This document shows, piece after piece, positions 16,301-21,848 of a DNA stretch of 21,848 nt. Position 1 is the stretch's first letter. Every line of letters begins with the position of its first letter. The DNA is from Planctomycetota bacterium (GTDB lineage: Bacteria > Planctomycetota > Planctomycetia > Pirellulales > Pirellulaceae): contig JAEZGD010000639.1 of NCBI GenBank assembly GCA_023417165.1, forward strand, positions 1-21,848, written 5' to 3'. The translations under genes were made by a program, and so were the position numbers. Under the pieces are notes generated by a model, which was given only the letters and a program-made list of their open reading frames with translations, was not told the DNA's origin and made no database searches.

Positions 16301-17156
16301 ATCGCCGACGACGCGTGCGAGAGTCGTCGCATGGCAAACGACCTTGCCAGAAGATGTTCCCGATGAACTGCGCCGCCGCATTAACCTGCTGCGCGCCAAG
16401 GCGATCGCGCTGCGTTCTTCACGCCCGCTCGATCGTTTGACGAACGCCGATTTCGAAAGCGCCGCTACGGGCAGCGAAACACCAGGCTGGATCCACGCCA
16501 CCAATAGCGGCATCCGAGTCGGCCTCGATCGCGTCGATGCCCGCGGCAAGCAAGCGTTGCACGTGCAAAGCAACGGCCCGGTGGCTTGGGTCCGCAGCGA
16601 GCCGTTTGCCATTCCCACGACGGGACGGCTCAGCGTGTGGGTCTGGCTCAAAGTGAAAGATCCCGACGCTCAGCCGCCGCTGCGATTGGCGATCGAAGCG
16701 CGACACCGCGACAAAACCTATTATCGCTTCGCGTCAGTCGGCGCAGGCGCGGCTTCGCCACCGCTGAAGAATCAGTGGGCGCCGTACTTGTTCCAGGTGG
16801 ACGACCTGCCGACCAGCGACATTACCGACCTGCGCGTCGGCTTCGACCTAATGGGTGAAGGCGATATCTGGATCGATGACGTCCAGGTGTTTGACCTGTA
16901 CTTCCATGAGCACGAGCAAGACGAGCTGCTCAAGATGATCGCGCTGGCCGATCTGCAACTCGACAAGGGGCACTACGGCGATTGCCAACGGATGTTGGAA
17001 GGCTATTGGGCGCGCTTCATTGACGAACACGTCCCCGCCCCGCCGCTGCCCCGCGTGGCCGATACCGACAAGCCCAGCGCCACCTCGCCTGCCAGCGACG
17101 ATGCCAAGACTGGCCTCCGGGATCGCATGTGGAACTGGATGCCAAAGTGGCGTTAA
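13332..17156 (+). CDS. Secreted GHL10-like glycoside hydrolase family protein with C-terminal jelly-roll module
   Basis: A 1274-residue exported protein. Residues 1-34 form a Sec signal peptide (basic MSRRCAATRRW, hydrophobic core, likely cleavage near SVAA|Q). About 35-480 is beta-rich and unassigned. About 489-740 resembles the glycosyl-hydrolase-like 10 barrel: LIEELKYAGYNGAIL, YYNPLDERVR (about 614), GVSLQLSPDTF (Asp654), EEWGYDD (662-668) and WLDWRAKQ (about 704). About 1035-1185 is a jelly-roll, carbohydrate-binding-like module ending in GDIWIDDVQVFD. A helical tail follows. The glycan and the catalytic residues are not known. The frame extends to an ATG at 13272, but the signal peptide begins at 13332. 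Probably periplasmic or surface-exposed. Confidence 0.78.
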   Translation: MSRRCAATRRWCALIVCVLIIATTLGLSSVAAQNAPPDDRIELELRIALGGGSPQSWRGQIHVPNGEVELVRVLGLEPDTPAGSRVANGRLEFAQRSPHAYDGFDVVVRGPRNSSLNLELSAGNNPINVTIPLTELISGVHNSPLDEQQNRLLVRRTPGDRLRLVLERDSLVFDTGETLRFSVQPHEAGLPTDTALRCRVRLLNSNDEQVWSTDTDFRVDRSGVPPTLGPYECTLPGAEGVYRVAIEIIQPPRLGVTIVRTKPLAARDMQLVAISMTPPAVDETPLQTVLEIDPAHPGWLDRLSRFTKLTTIPGFANKEPLGNGQSGVVQHNGAPLVQLAPGGWQAYPLPLKNLGQPHVLEVEYPGDELQALGISIVEPNAAGQIAPLGVDSGVLTSTVEAGSGLMKHRLVFWPRTKTPLVLLTNRHPKNTAIYGKLQVLAGPSQLPSSLPREPEGERLVAAYYDRPLFAENFGAGEALDQASNRTLDDWNMYFLGARRLIEELKYAGYNGAILSVACEGSALYPSELLEPTPKYDMGTFFASGQDPLRKDILEMLFRLFDREGLQLVPAVQFATPLIELEQQATGAEAMGLHLLGPDGNSYVATRGARRGLAPYYNPLDERVRLAMRRVVDELAERYAQHTSFAGVSLQLSPDTFAQLPGEEWGYDDRTIERFARETHKTMPGSGPTRFAQRARQLQGPDREAWLDWRAKQMASLYTSMQRDLQRHRGNARLYLAGGEMLHSDVLERQMRPTLPAQAKQRQILLSIGIDPQLLRSEANIVFLRPQREFAPKELAAKASHLELNRSTEFDEALSLVPTSGVHLFHEPATLRLAEFDAKSPFGADKTHLFMASQLAPSGAQARRGFVRSVAAFDAQTTAIGGWMLPLGQEDALREVLAVYRQLPAVRFESINSDAPHSQPVVVRQATHDGRTYVYLANPSPWPLSVKLDVTDANGSAWTALGGRPLPAPVRQVEIQSFTIQLAPHDLFALQSPTTRARVVAWQTTLPEDVPDELRRRINLLRAKAIALRSSRPLDRLTNADFESAATGSETPGWIHATNSGIRVGLDRVDARGKQALHVQSNGPVAWVRSEPFAIPTTGRLSVWVWLKVKDPDAQPPLRLAIEARHRDKTYYRFASVGAGAASPPLKNQWAPYLFQVDDLPTSDITDLRVGFDLMGEGDIWIDDVQVFDLYFHEHEQDELLKMIALADLQLDKGHYGDCQRMLEGYWARFIDEHVPAPPLPRVADTDKPSATSPASDDAKTGLRDRMWNWMPKWR

Positions 17157-17160
17157 GTAG

Positions 17161-17181
17161 GTGCCGCCTGCCGGGCGGCAC
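17161..17181 (+). terminator. Hairpin after the GHL10-like gene
   Basis: A perfect 8-bp stem (GTGCCGCC and GGCGGCAC, 5-nt loop) starts 5 nt after the stop codon. It is GC-rich and stable, but no T-tract follows. It is the expected place for a terminator and shares the GTAG-GTGCC beginning of the longer element at 13074. Confidence 0.5.
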
Positions 17182-17232
17182 TGGAAGCCTCTTCGGGATC
17201 GAACCGACGTCGAGCCGCCACGGGCATTTCTG

Positions 17233-17241
17233 TGCGATAAT
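17233..17241 (+). promoter_or_regulatory. Candidate extended -10 promoter
   Basis: TGCGATAAT is an extended -10 element (TGN followed by GATAAT, five of six matches), 84 nt upstream of the small membrane protein gene. No -35 is seen, which extended -10 promoters tolerate. It supports that gene being expressed separately from the large gene before it. Confidence 0.35.
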
Positions 17242-17324
17242 CTACTGTCGAATGTCGGCCACATTTAATCCCGCGCGCCAGGCGGTACCGACGTTAAAAC
17301 AGTGGCACTGAATGACCTAACACG

Positions 17325-17858
17325 ATGAACCACAGCCTCCGCAATCTGCCGTTGGCCATCGGCCTATTTGCGGTCGCGCTGGCGTTCTGCCTTGCGTCTT
17401 CTGCAAGTGTGAACGTCTTTGCTTGCGCCCTGGGACTCGCAGTTCTCCCGGCGTTGTGGTTGCTCACTGGCAAGGCGGAGTTATTCTTTGCCGCGGCCTA
17501 TCCATTAACTATCTTCCTGCCAACCGTAGGCGGCGATCACGTTCGTGGGCCGGTCGGTATTTTGGCGTGGTTAACATTGATCCGATTAAACAATCCCATT
17601 CGGTTCATTCTATTATGCGCAGTAGCGCTCGTGCCCGCTGCTTTCCTTTGCCTGGCGGCCATCAATCGCTCTTGGTCAAAACCATTGAATGGTGCAGCCT
17701 GGCTTTTGGTACTCGCCTTGTTCCTGCACCACATTAAGAATCCCTATCTGCGGCCAGCCGACTATCTCACCTATGTTCCGGCGGGCGCCGTCCTCGTGCT
17801 GCATGCCGCGACGATGATACATTCGCATCGAATGCGAATGTTAAGCGTTACCGATTAG
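17325..17858 (+). CDS. Hypothetical polytopic membrane protein
   Basis: A 177-residue protein that I do not recognise. It has about five hydrophobic segments: roughly 10-30, 32-48, 50-66, 93-115 and 124-140, with a further weak one near 150-165, and short charged loops between. The C-terminus is hydrophilic with His and Arg (IHSHRMRM). No signal peptide, enzyme motif or ribosome binding site is visible. Its codon use seems less GC-biased than that of its neighbours, which might mean a recent arrival or a weakly expressed gene. It could be a small accessory membrane protein; it does not show exosortase, transporter or rhomboid motifs. Being a real gene rests on its membrane-like pattern and the lack of a competing frame. 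Confidence 0.55.
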   Translation: MNHSLRNLPLAIGLFAVALAFCLASSASVNVFACALGLAVLPALWLLTGKAELFFAAAYPLTIFLPTVGGDHVRGPVGILAWLTLIRLNNPIRFILLCAVALVPAAFLCLAAINRSWSKPLNGAAWLLVLALFLHHIKNPYLRPADYLTYVPAGAVLVLHAATMIHSHRMRMLSVTD

Positions 17859-18004
17859 CCCATCCCTAACGTTCGTTTGCATCACTCTGGCGCAGGCATT
17901 CGCCTTCGAGCCCCACGTCATCAGCACCCGATAAAAGCAGCGCCGCGGAAGAGGCTTGCTAGCGTTACTGCTTCGCCAGGCGGCACAGCTTAGCAGGGGT
18001 GCTC

Positions 18005-19726
18005 ATGCGTCGTGCGTTTGTCGGAGGCTGGATCGTGATCGCTTGTGCGACGCTCGCGTCTGCGCAAGAGTTCCCGGCCACGACTCCGCCACCGTCTGCG
18101 AACTGGGTGCCTGCGACACCTTCGGCCAGCATGCCGGCGACTCCACCGCCGGCGAAGCCCGAGGCCACTGCCGCGCCGGCTCCCGCGCCACTCGCCACGC
18201 GTCAGACAACGTTTACGATTCCGTTCTCTGTCGATCCACGCGCCGCCAGCGAAGTGCAACTGCACGTTTCCAGCGATCAAGGCAAGACTTGGTCGCTGTA
18301 TAGCCGCCAGCGCCCTGACGCCAAGCAGTTTCTGTTTCGCGCAGCAGAAGATGGCGAGTATTGGTTTGCTTCGCGCACCATTGATCCGCAAGGGCGCGGC
18401 GCAGGCGATGGCTTGCTGACGCCGGAACTGCGCGTGCGCGTCGATACCACCACGCCCAAGACCGATCTAACCGCGCGTGTTGGATCCAATGGCGAGATCA
18501 TCGCCACCTGGCAAGCAAGCGACGTCGACCTGGTCGCTGAAAGCGTGCAGATCGAATATCAGGCGGCGGGCGATCGCCAGTGGCAAAGTGTTGTGCTCGA
18601 TCCGGCTAAGACCAAGCAAGAGGCGACCGGGCTCTCTGGCGAAGCGACCTGGTTTCCGCGCACCAATCATCGCGCCATCAACTTGCGCATCGTCGCGCGC
18701 GACGGCGCAGGCAATTCGGCGATGATCAATCGCGGCGTTTATCTGCCGGCCAGTCAAGCGCCAGCCAAGAGCAACCCGCGTTCGCCAGCGCCGCTCAACG
18801 TCGATCCGTTTCGCCGCGATGTCGAAAAGATTGGCGACAAGCCGCCGCAGAAATGGCCGTCGGAGCAACCGCCTGACGCTGCCAAGCCCAGCGAGATTGC
18901 TTCCAGCGCCGCCGATGCACTGCCGACGTTCAAGCCGGTTGCCGCGCCGATCGAAGGCGCCGTCGCAGGCCCAGCCGATGGCCAGGCCTTCGAGCGTCCG
19001 CCGGTCCGCTCCTTTGATCCACCTCCGCCACCGCAATCGGTCGCGCCAGCGCCGCGCATTCCCGATCCCGCGACGGCGCGCCAGGACGTGCCGCCTGGCG
19101 AGCAACCCAGCTTCACGACGAAGCGGCGCTTCAAGCTCGACTACGATGCCGACGATGTGCCGCTGGAACAGATCGCCGATGTCGAGTTGTGGGGCACGCA
19201 CGATGCCGGCAAAACGTGGCTGAAGTGGGGCGTCGACCCCGATCGTCAAAGCCCGTTCGAAGTCGAAGTCGACAAAGAAGGCGTGTTCGGCTTTCGCGTG
19301 GTGATCGTCCATCAAAACGGCATGGCGGGCCACACGCCGCGCGCTGGCGATGCCGCCGACATCTGGATCGGCGTCGATGGCACCGCGCCACTCGCCAAGT
19401 TCGGCAGCGTGGCCTACGGCAAGGGGCATAGTTCCGGCCAACTCGAAATCCACTGGACGGCCAGCGACGATTGGCTCGCCACGCGCCCCGTCACGCTTTC
19501 GTATGCCACCGATCCTCAAGGTCCTTGGACCACGATCGCCACCGGCCTAGCGAACACCGGGCAATATTTCTGGCGTGTCGAGCCGAGCGTGCCGCGCCGC
19601 GTGTATCTGCGGTTGGAAGTCCGCGACCACGCAGGTAACGTCACCGAAGACCGACTCGCCGAGATCATCGAGCTCGAAGGCCTCGTACCGCGCGGCAAAA
19701 TCCGCGGGTTGGAAATTGAACAGTAG
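18005..19726 (+). CDS. Secreted two-unit beta-sandwich protein with proline-rich linker
   Basis: A 573-residue exported protein of unknown function. Residues 1-20 are a signal peptide (MRRAFVGG, cleavage after LASA). A Pro/Ala-rich stretch (about 21-62) leads to unit A (about 83-240). A Pro-rich linker (about 250-380, with PPPPQSVAPAP) leads to unit B (about 392-548). Both units begin with a V-x-L strand and D-x-GKTW, contain W-x-ASD, and end in a RDxAGN strand typical of Ig-like or fibronectin-like beta sandwiches. No catalytic motif is visible. The ATG at 18005 follows AGGGG by 5 nt; the GTG at 17999 is an alternative. Likely a periplasmic or surface structural or adhesive protein. Confidence 0.82.
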   Translation: MRRAFVGGWIVIACATLASAQEFPATTPPPSANWVPATPSASMPATPPPAKPEATAAPAPAPLATRQTTFTIPFSVDPRAASEVQLHVSSDQGKTWSLYSRQRPDAKQFLFRAAEDGEYWFASRTIDPQGRGAGDGLLTPELRVRVDTTTPKTDLTARVGSNGEIIATWQASDVDLVAESVQIEYQAAGDRQWQSVVLDPAKTKQEATGLSGEATWFPRTNHRAINLRIVARDGAGNSAMINRGVYLPASQAPAKSNPRSPAPLNVDPFRRDVEKIGDKPPQKWPSEQPPDAAKPSEIASSAADALPTFKPVAAPIEGAVAGPADGQAFERPPVRSFDPPPPPQSVAPAPRIPDPATARQDVPPGEQPSFTTKRRFKLDYDADDVPLEQIADVELWGTHDAGKTWLKWGVDPDRQSPFEVEVDKEGVFGFRVVIVHQNGMAGHTPRAGDAADIWIGVDGTAPLAKFGSVAYGKGHSSGQLEIHWTASDDWLATRPVTLSYATDPQGPWTTIATGLANTGQYFWRVEPSVPRRVYLRLEVRDHAGNVTEDRLAEIIELEGLVPRGKIRGLEIEQ

Positions 19727-19727
19727 A

Positions 19728-19797
19728 GTGTGGCGAGCAGCGAATGACGAATGACCAATGGCAAAAATCAAGTGGCAAGTGGCCAATAACAAATGGC
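19728..19797. repeat. Degenerate heptamer tandem repeat, AATGGC family
   Basis: Exactly ten consecutive 7-nt units, 70 nt without an insertion, begin 2 nt after the stop codon of the preceding gene. The consensus is NAATGGC. GAATGAC and AAGTGGC each occur twice, and every unit ends in C. This is the cleanest of the three heptamer arrays. It lies between the beta-sandwich protein gene and the DUF1501 gene and has no coding potential. Confidence 0.75.
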
Positions 19798-19843
19798 CCC
19801 TGCTTGATTGAATTCTGCCAATCCCTTCCGCTATCTTGAGGGA

Positions 19844-21229
19844 ATGACACGCGCCCACCTTCATCGTCGTTCGCTCCTCAAAGCTGGCGGACTAAGCCTG
19901 TTTGGCTTATCGCTGGCCGATTTTCTCGCCGGGCGATCGCTGGCCGACGCCAAGCAGGTGACGCCTGGCAAAGCGAAGGCGTGCATCCTGCTCTTCATGT
20001 GGGGCGGGCCGGCGCATCAAGACACCTTCGATCTGAAGCCTGACGCGCCGCTCGAGATCCGCGGGCAGTTTCAGCCGATTAGCACTAACGTGCCTGGCAT
20101 TCAAATCTGCGAGCACTTGCCCGAGCTTGCCAAGCGCTGCGACAAGCTGGCGATCATCCGCTCGATGACGCACGGCAACGTCGACCATACCGCCAGCACG
20201 CACTTTTTATTGACCGGACAGCCGCCGCCTCCCACGAGCGACGTGCGCGCCGGCTGGCCGAACATTGGCGCGGTGCTGGCGAAGGTCGGTCTGGGCCGTG
20301 GCCCGCTGCCGCCGAATATCGCGATGCGTCCGAAGCTGCCCAACGATGTGCCGCGGTTTGTCGAGCAAAGCCAAGGGCAGTTCGCTGCGTGGCTCGGGCA
20401 GCAATACAATCCGCTCAATATTGACGCCGATCCCAACTCGCCGGAGTATCGCGTCGATGCGTTTCGTTTGCACGATGACATCACTATCGAGCGTCTCAGC
20501 GAGCGCAAGTCGCTGCTCGGCGTATTGAATGAGGAACACGCTCGGCTGGCCGAAGCGCCAGCGCTGGCGGCGGTCGGCACGCACTATCAGCGGGCATACG
20601 ATCTGCTGCAATCAGCGGTCGCTGGCAGCGCCTTCAATCTAGCGCAAGAGAAGGACGAAGTTCGCGATCGTTATGGACGCAATCCGCACGGGCAATCAGT
20701 GCTGCTCGCCCGGCGATTGATCGAACGCGGTGTGCCGCTGGTAACGTGCTTTTGGCCGAGCGACGGCATCAAGAATGTCTCGGTCTATTGGGACACGCAC
20801 AGCCGCAACTTTATCGACCTGAAAGAACGCTTGATGCCGCCTGCCGATCAGGCGTTCAGCGCGCTCTTGGACGACTTAAGCGAACGCGGTTTGCTCGACG
20901 AGACGCTCGTCGTGTGGACCGGCGAATTCGGGCGCACGCCGCGCGTCGGCCAACGCAACAGCGACGCCGGCGCTGGCGCCGATGGCCGCGACCACTGGCC
21001 CAATTGCTTTACCACCGTCCTCGCTGGCGGCGGCATTCGTGGCGGGCAAGTCTATGGCGCGAGCGATCGTCACGCCGCTTACCCCAGCGCGAACCCCGTC
21101 GCGCCGGTCGACCTATTCGCGACCATCTATCACCTGCTCGGCCTGCCAGAGCACTTGGAACTGCACGACCAGCAAGGCCGCCCACAGGTCATCTGCCCTG
21201 GCTCGGTGATTCATGAACTGATCGCGTAA
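19844..21229 (+). CDS. DUF1501 protein, Tat-exported
   Basis: A 461-residue DUF1501 protein, of the alkaline phosphatase/sulfatase superfamily fold, common and often multicopy in Planctomycetes. The N-terminus is a twin-arginine signal (HRRSLLKAGG, Arg8-Arg9) with a hydrophobic stretch and likely cleavage near SLADA. Hallmarks are LFMWGGPAHQDTFDLKP near the N-terminus, and WTGEFGRTPRV, GRDHWPN and LAGGGIRGGQVYG in the C-terminal half. Such proteins usually lie next to a DUF1549/DUF1553 cytochrome-type partner; none is here. The ATG at 19844 follows GAGGG closely; the upstream TTG (19808) is unlikely. Substrate unknown; a folded, periplasmic hydrolase is a reasonable guess. Confidence 0.95.
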   Translation: MTRAHLHRRSLLKAGGLSLFGLSLADFLAGRSLADAKQVTPGKAKACILLFMWGGPAHQDTFDLKPDAPLEIRGQFQPISTNVPGIQICEHLPELAKRCDKLAIIRSMTHGNVDHTASTHFLLTGQPPPPTSDVRAGWPNIGAVLAKVGLGRGPLPPNIAMRPKLPNDVPRFVEQSQGQFAAWLGQQYNPLNIDADPNSPEYRVDAFRLHDDITIERLSERKSLLGVLNEEHARLAEAPALAAVGTHYQRAYDLLQSAVAGSAFNLAQEKDEVRDRYGRNPHGQSVLLARRLIERGVPLVTCFWPSDGIKNVSVYWDTHSRNFIDLKERLMPPADQAFSALLDDLSERGLLDETLVVWTGEFGRTPRVGQRNSDAGAGADGRDHWPNCFTTVLAGGGIRGGQVYGASDRHAAYPSANPVAPVDLFATIYHLLGLPEHLELHDQQGRPQVICPGSVIHELIA

Positions 21230-21288
21230 CCTACCAATCGGCCGCACCGTCCCCACCGCGAAGCAAACAGTCCCCCACATCGGCCCCA

Positions 21289-21318
21289 CTGACCTCGCCT
21301 GGGCGGCTTTGCTAAACT
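21289..21318 (+). promoter_or_regulatory. Candidate promoter for the last gene
   Basis: CTGACC (21289-21294) and TAAACT (21313-21318) are separated by 18 nt and match the sigma-70 boxes at four of six positions each. The pair lies 42 nt upstream of the start codon. It is the only promoter-like site in the 130-nt gap after the DUF1501 gene. Confidence 0.3.
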
Positions 21319-21359
21319 AGTCCCACCCTACCCTCCCTCCGCTACGAAGGCCCCGTTCC

Positions 21360-21848
21360 ATGCGTTTCCCGCTCGTGCTGGCTGCGATCGCTTTGACGTT
21401 TTTGTGCTGGGGCGCGTATGGCCCGGTGCTGCACGAAGGCCAGGCCGAGTTAGGCATGCCAGGCAAGCCCAGCAGCCTGCGACCGTTCATCTGCGTGGGA
21501 CTCGCCTATTTCGTGATCGCGGTGATCGTGCCGATCTTGGTCCTGCGCACCAAAGGCGAGAAAGGACACTGGTCGGCGGGGGGGCTAATCTGGTCGATTG
21601 CCGCAGGGCTCGTGACTGCGATCGGCGCGTTGGGCATCATCCTGGCGTTTAAGTTCCGCGGCAGTCCCATCTATGTGATGCCGCTCGTCTTCGGATGCGC
21701 GCCGGTGGTGAACACCTTTGTCACCATGGCGATGTCCCGCACATTTAAAGAAGCCGGGCCGATCTTTTACGCTGGCGTCATCGTCGCCGCCACAGGCGCA
21801 GCAGGCGTGATGTTCTTCAAGCCAGTCGCAACGAATATTCAAGTCGAA
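21360..21848 (+). CDS. EamA/DMT-like membrane protein, 3' end outside the window
   Basis: The frame is open from an ATG at 21360 to the window edge, giving the first 163 residues with no stop. Hydrophobic segments lie at about 2-22, 43-63, 77-100, 103-122 and 138-156. The order and the motif FKFRGSPIYVMPLVFGCAPVVNTF recall the drug/metabolite transporter (EamA) superfamily or related sugar permeases, where a small helix bundle is used as a half-transporter. The match is by pattern only. It follows the DUF1501 gene by 130 nt and has its own promoter-like site, so it is probably not co-transcribed. Transport substrate unknown. Confidence 0.65.
   Translation, partial: MRFPLVLAAIALTFLCWGAYGPVLHEGQAELGMPGKPSSLRPFICVGLAYFVIAVIVPILVLRTKGEKGHWSAGGLIWSIAAGLVTAIGALGIILAFKFRGSPIYVMPLVFGCAPVVNTFVTMAMSRTFKEAGPIFYAGVIVAATGAAGVMFFKPVATNIQVE

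Noticed and set aside
14929..16337. Two long minus-strand frames (279 and 283 codons) inside the GHL10-like gene
   Set aside because: Arg- and Ala-rich products without motifs, opposite a gene with clear domains.
17325..17858. Exosortase or archaeosortase
   Set aside because: The Cys-Arg-His catalytic pattern of exosortases is not present and the protein is too short.
18467..19519. 350-codon open frame on the minus strand
   Set aside because: It lies wholly inside the secreted beta-sandwich gene, whose signal peptide and repeated units are convincing. The antisense product is Arg/Ala-rich with no domain, as expected from GC-rich shadow frames.
19728..19797. CRISPR array
   Set aside because: The units are 7 nt, contiguous, and have no spacers; no cas genes are present.
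1..21848. tRNA, rRNA, riboswitch, prophage or insertion sequence
   Set aside because: No cloverleaf-like gap, no transposase or phage protein motifs, and no terminal inverted repeats with target duplications were seen by eye. A covariance-model search would be needed to exclude small RNAs.

Overview
The window looks like a piece of a Planctomycetota chromosome, most likely of the Pirellulales type. This is inferred from GC-rich coding DNA, a tandem pair of DUF1559 (H-X9-DG) pseudopilin-like proteins followed by a small lipoprotein, a Tat-exported DUF1501 protein, a very large secreted glycosylhydrolase-10-like protein, and few Shine-Dalgarno sites. No rRNA, tRNA, CRISPR array, transposase or integrase was found.

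Region 1 (68-1857, minus strand) is a phospholipid pair: a PlsC-type acyltransferase followed by a divergent CdsA-type cytidylyltransferase. Region 2 (1997-10608) is a divergently transcribed surface-polysaccharide cluster. Leftward it encodes a CelD/FemAB-like GNAT protein, a NodB polysaccharide deacetylase, a Wzx/MATE-like flippase and a GT4 glycosyltransferase. Rightward it encodes a Wzy/WaaL-type O-antigen polymerase or ligase, a WecG/TagA/CpsF (GT26) glycosyltransferase and a protein with the sulfatase fold whose metal and formylglycine motifs are missing. Together these could assemble, modify, flip and polymerise a lipid-linked glycan. No exosortase, Wza/Wzc exporter or initiating phosphoglycosyl transferase lies in the window, so the cluster is either incomplete here or continues elsewhere.

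Region 3 (10952-13043) holds two closely similar DUF1559 proteins and a 58-residue lipoprotein, all in one direction and with good ribosome binding sites. The leader carries a 22-bp-spaced direct repeat and a 10-bp palindrome. A 76-nt near-palindrome follows the set. Region 4 (13332-19726) encodes a 1274-residue secreted GHL10-like protein with a C-terminal jelly-roll module, a small polytopic membrane protein, and a 573-residue secreted protein made of two copies of one beta-sandwich unit joined by a proline-rich linker. Region 5 (19844-21848) holds a Tat-secreted DUF1501 protein and the start of an EamA/DMT-like membrane protein that runs off the window.

The least expected signal is not a gene. 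Three intergenic gaps (11-46, 1178-1241, 19728-19797) are built of degenerate tandem heptamers. Each locus has its own heptamer family but the same 7-nt period. The other main point of interest is the catalytically stripped sulfatase-fold protein in the glycan cluster.
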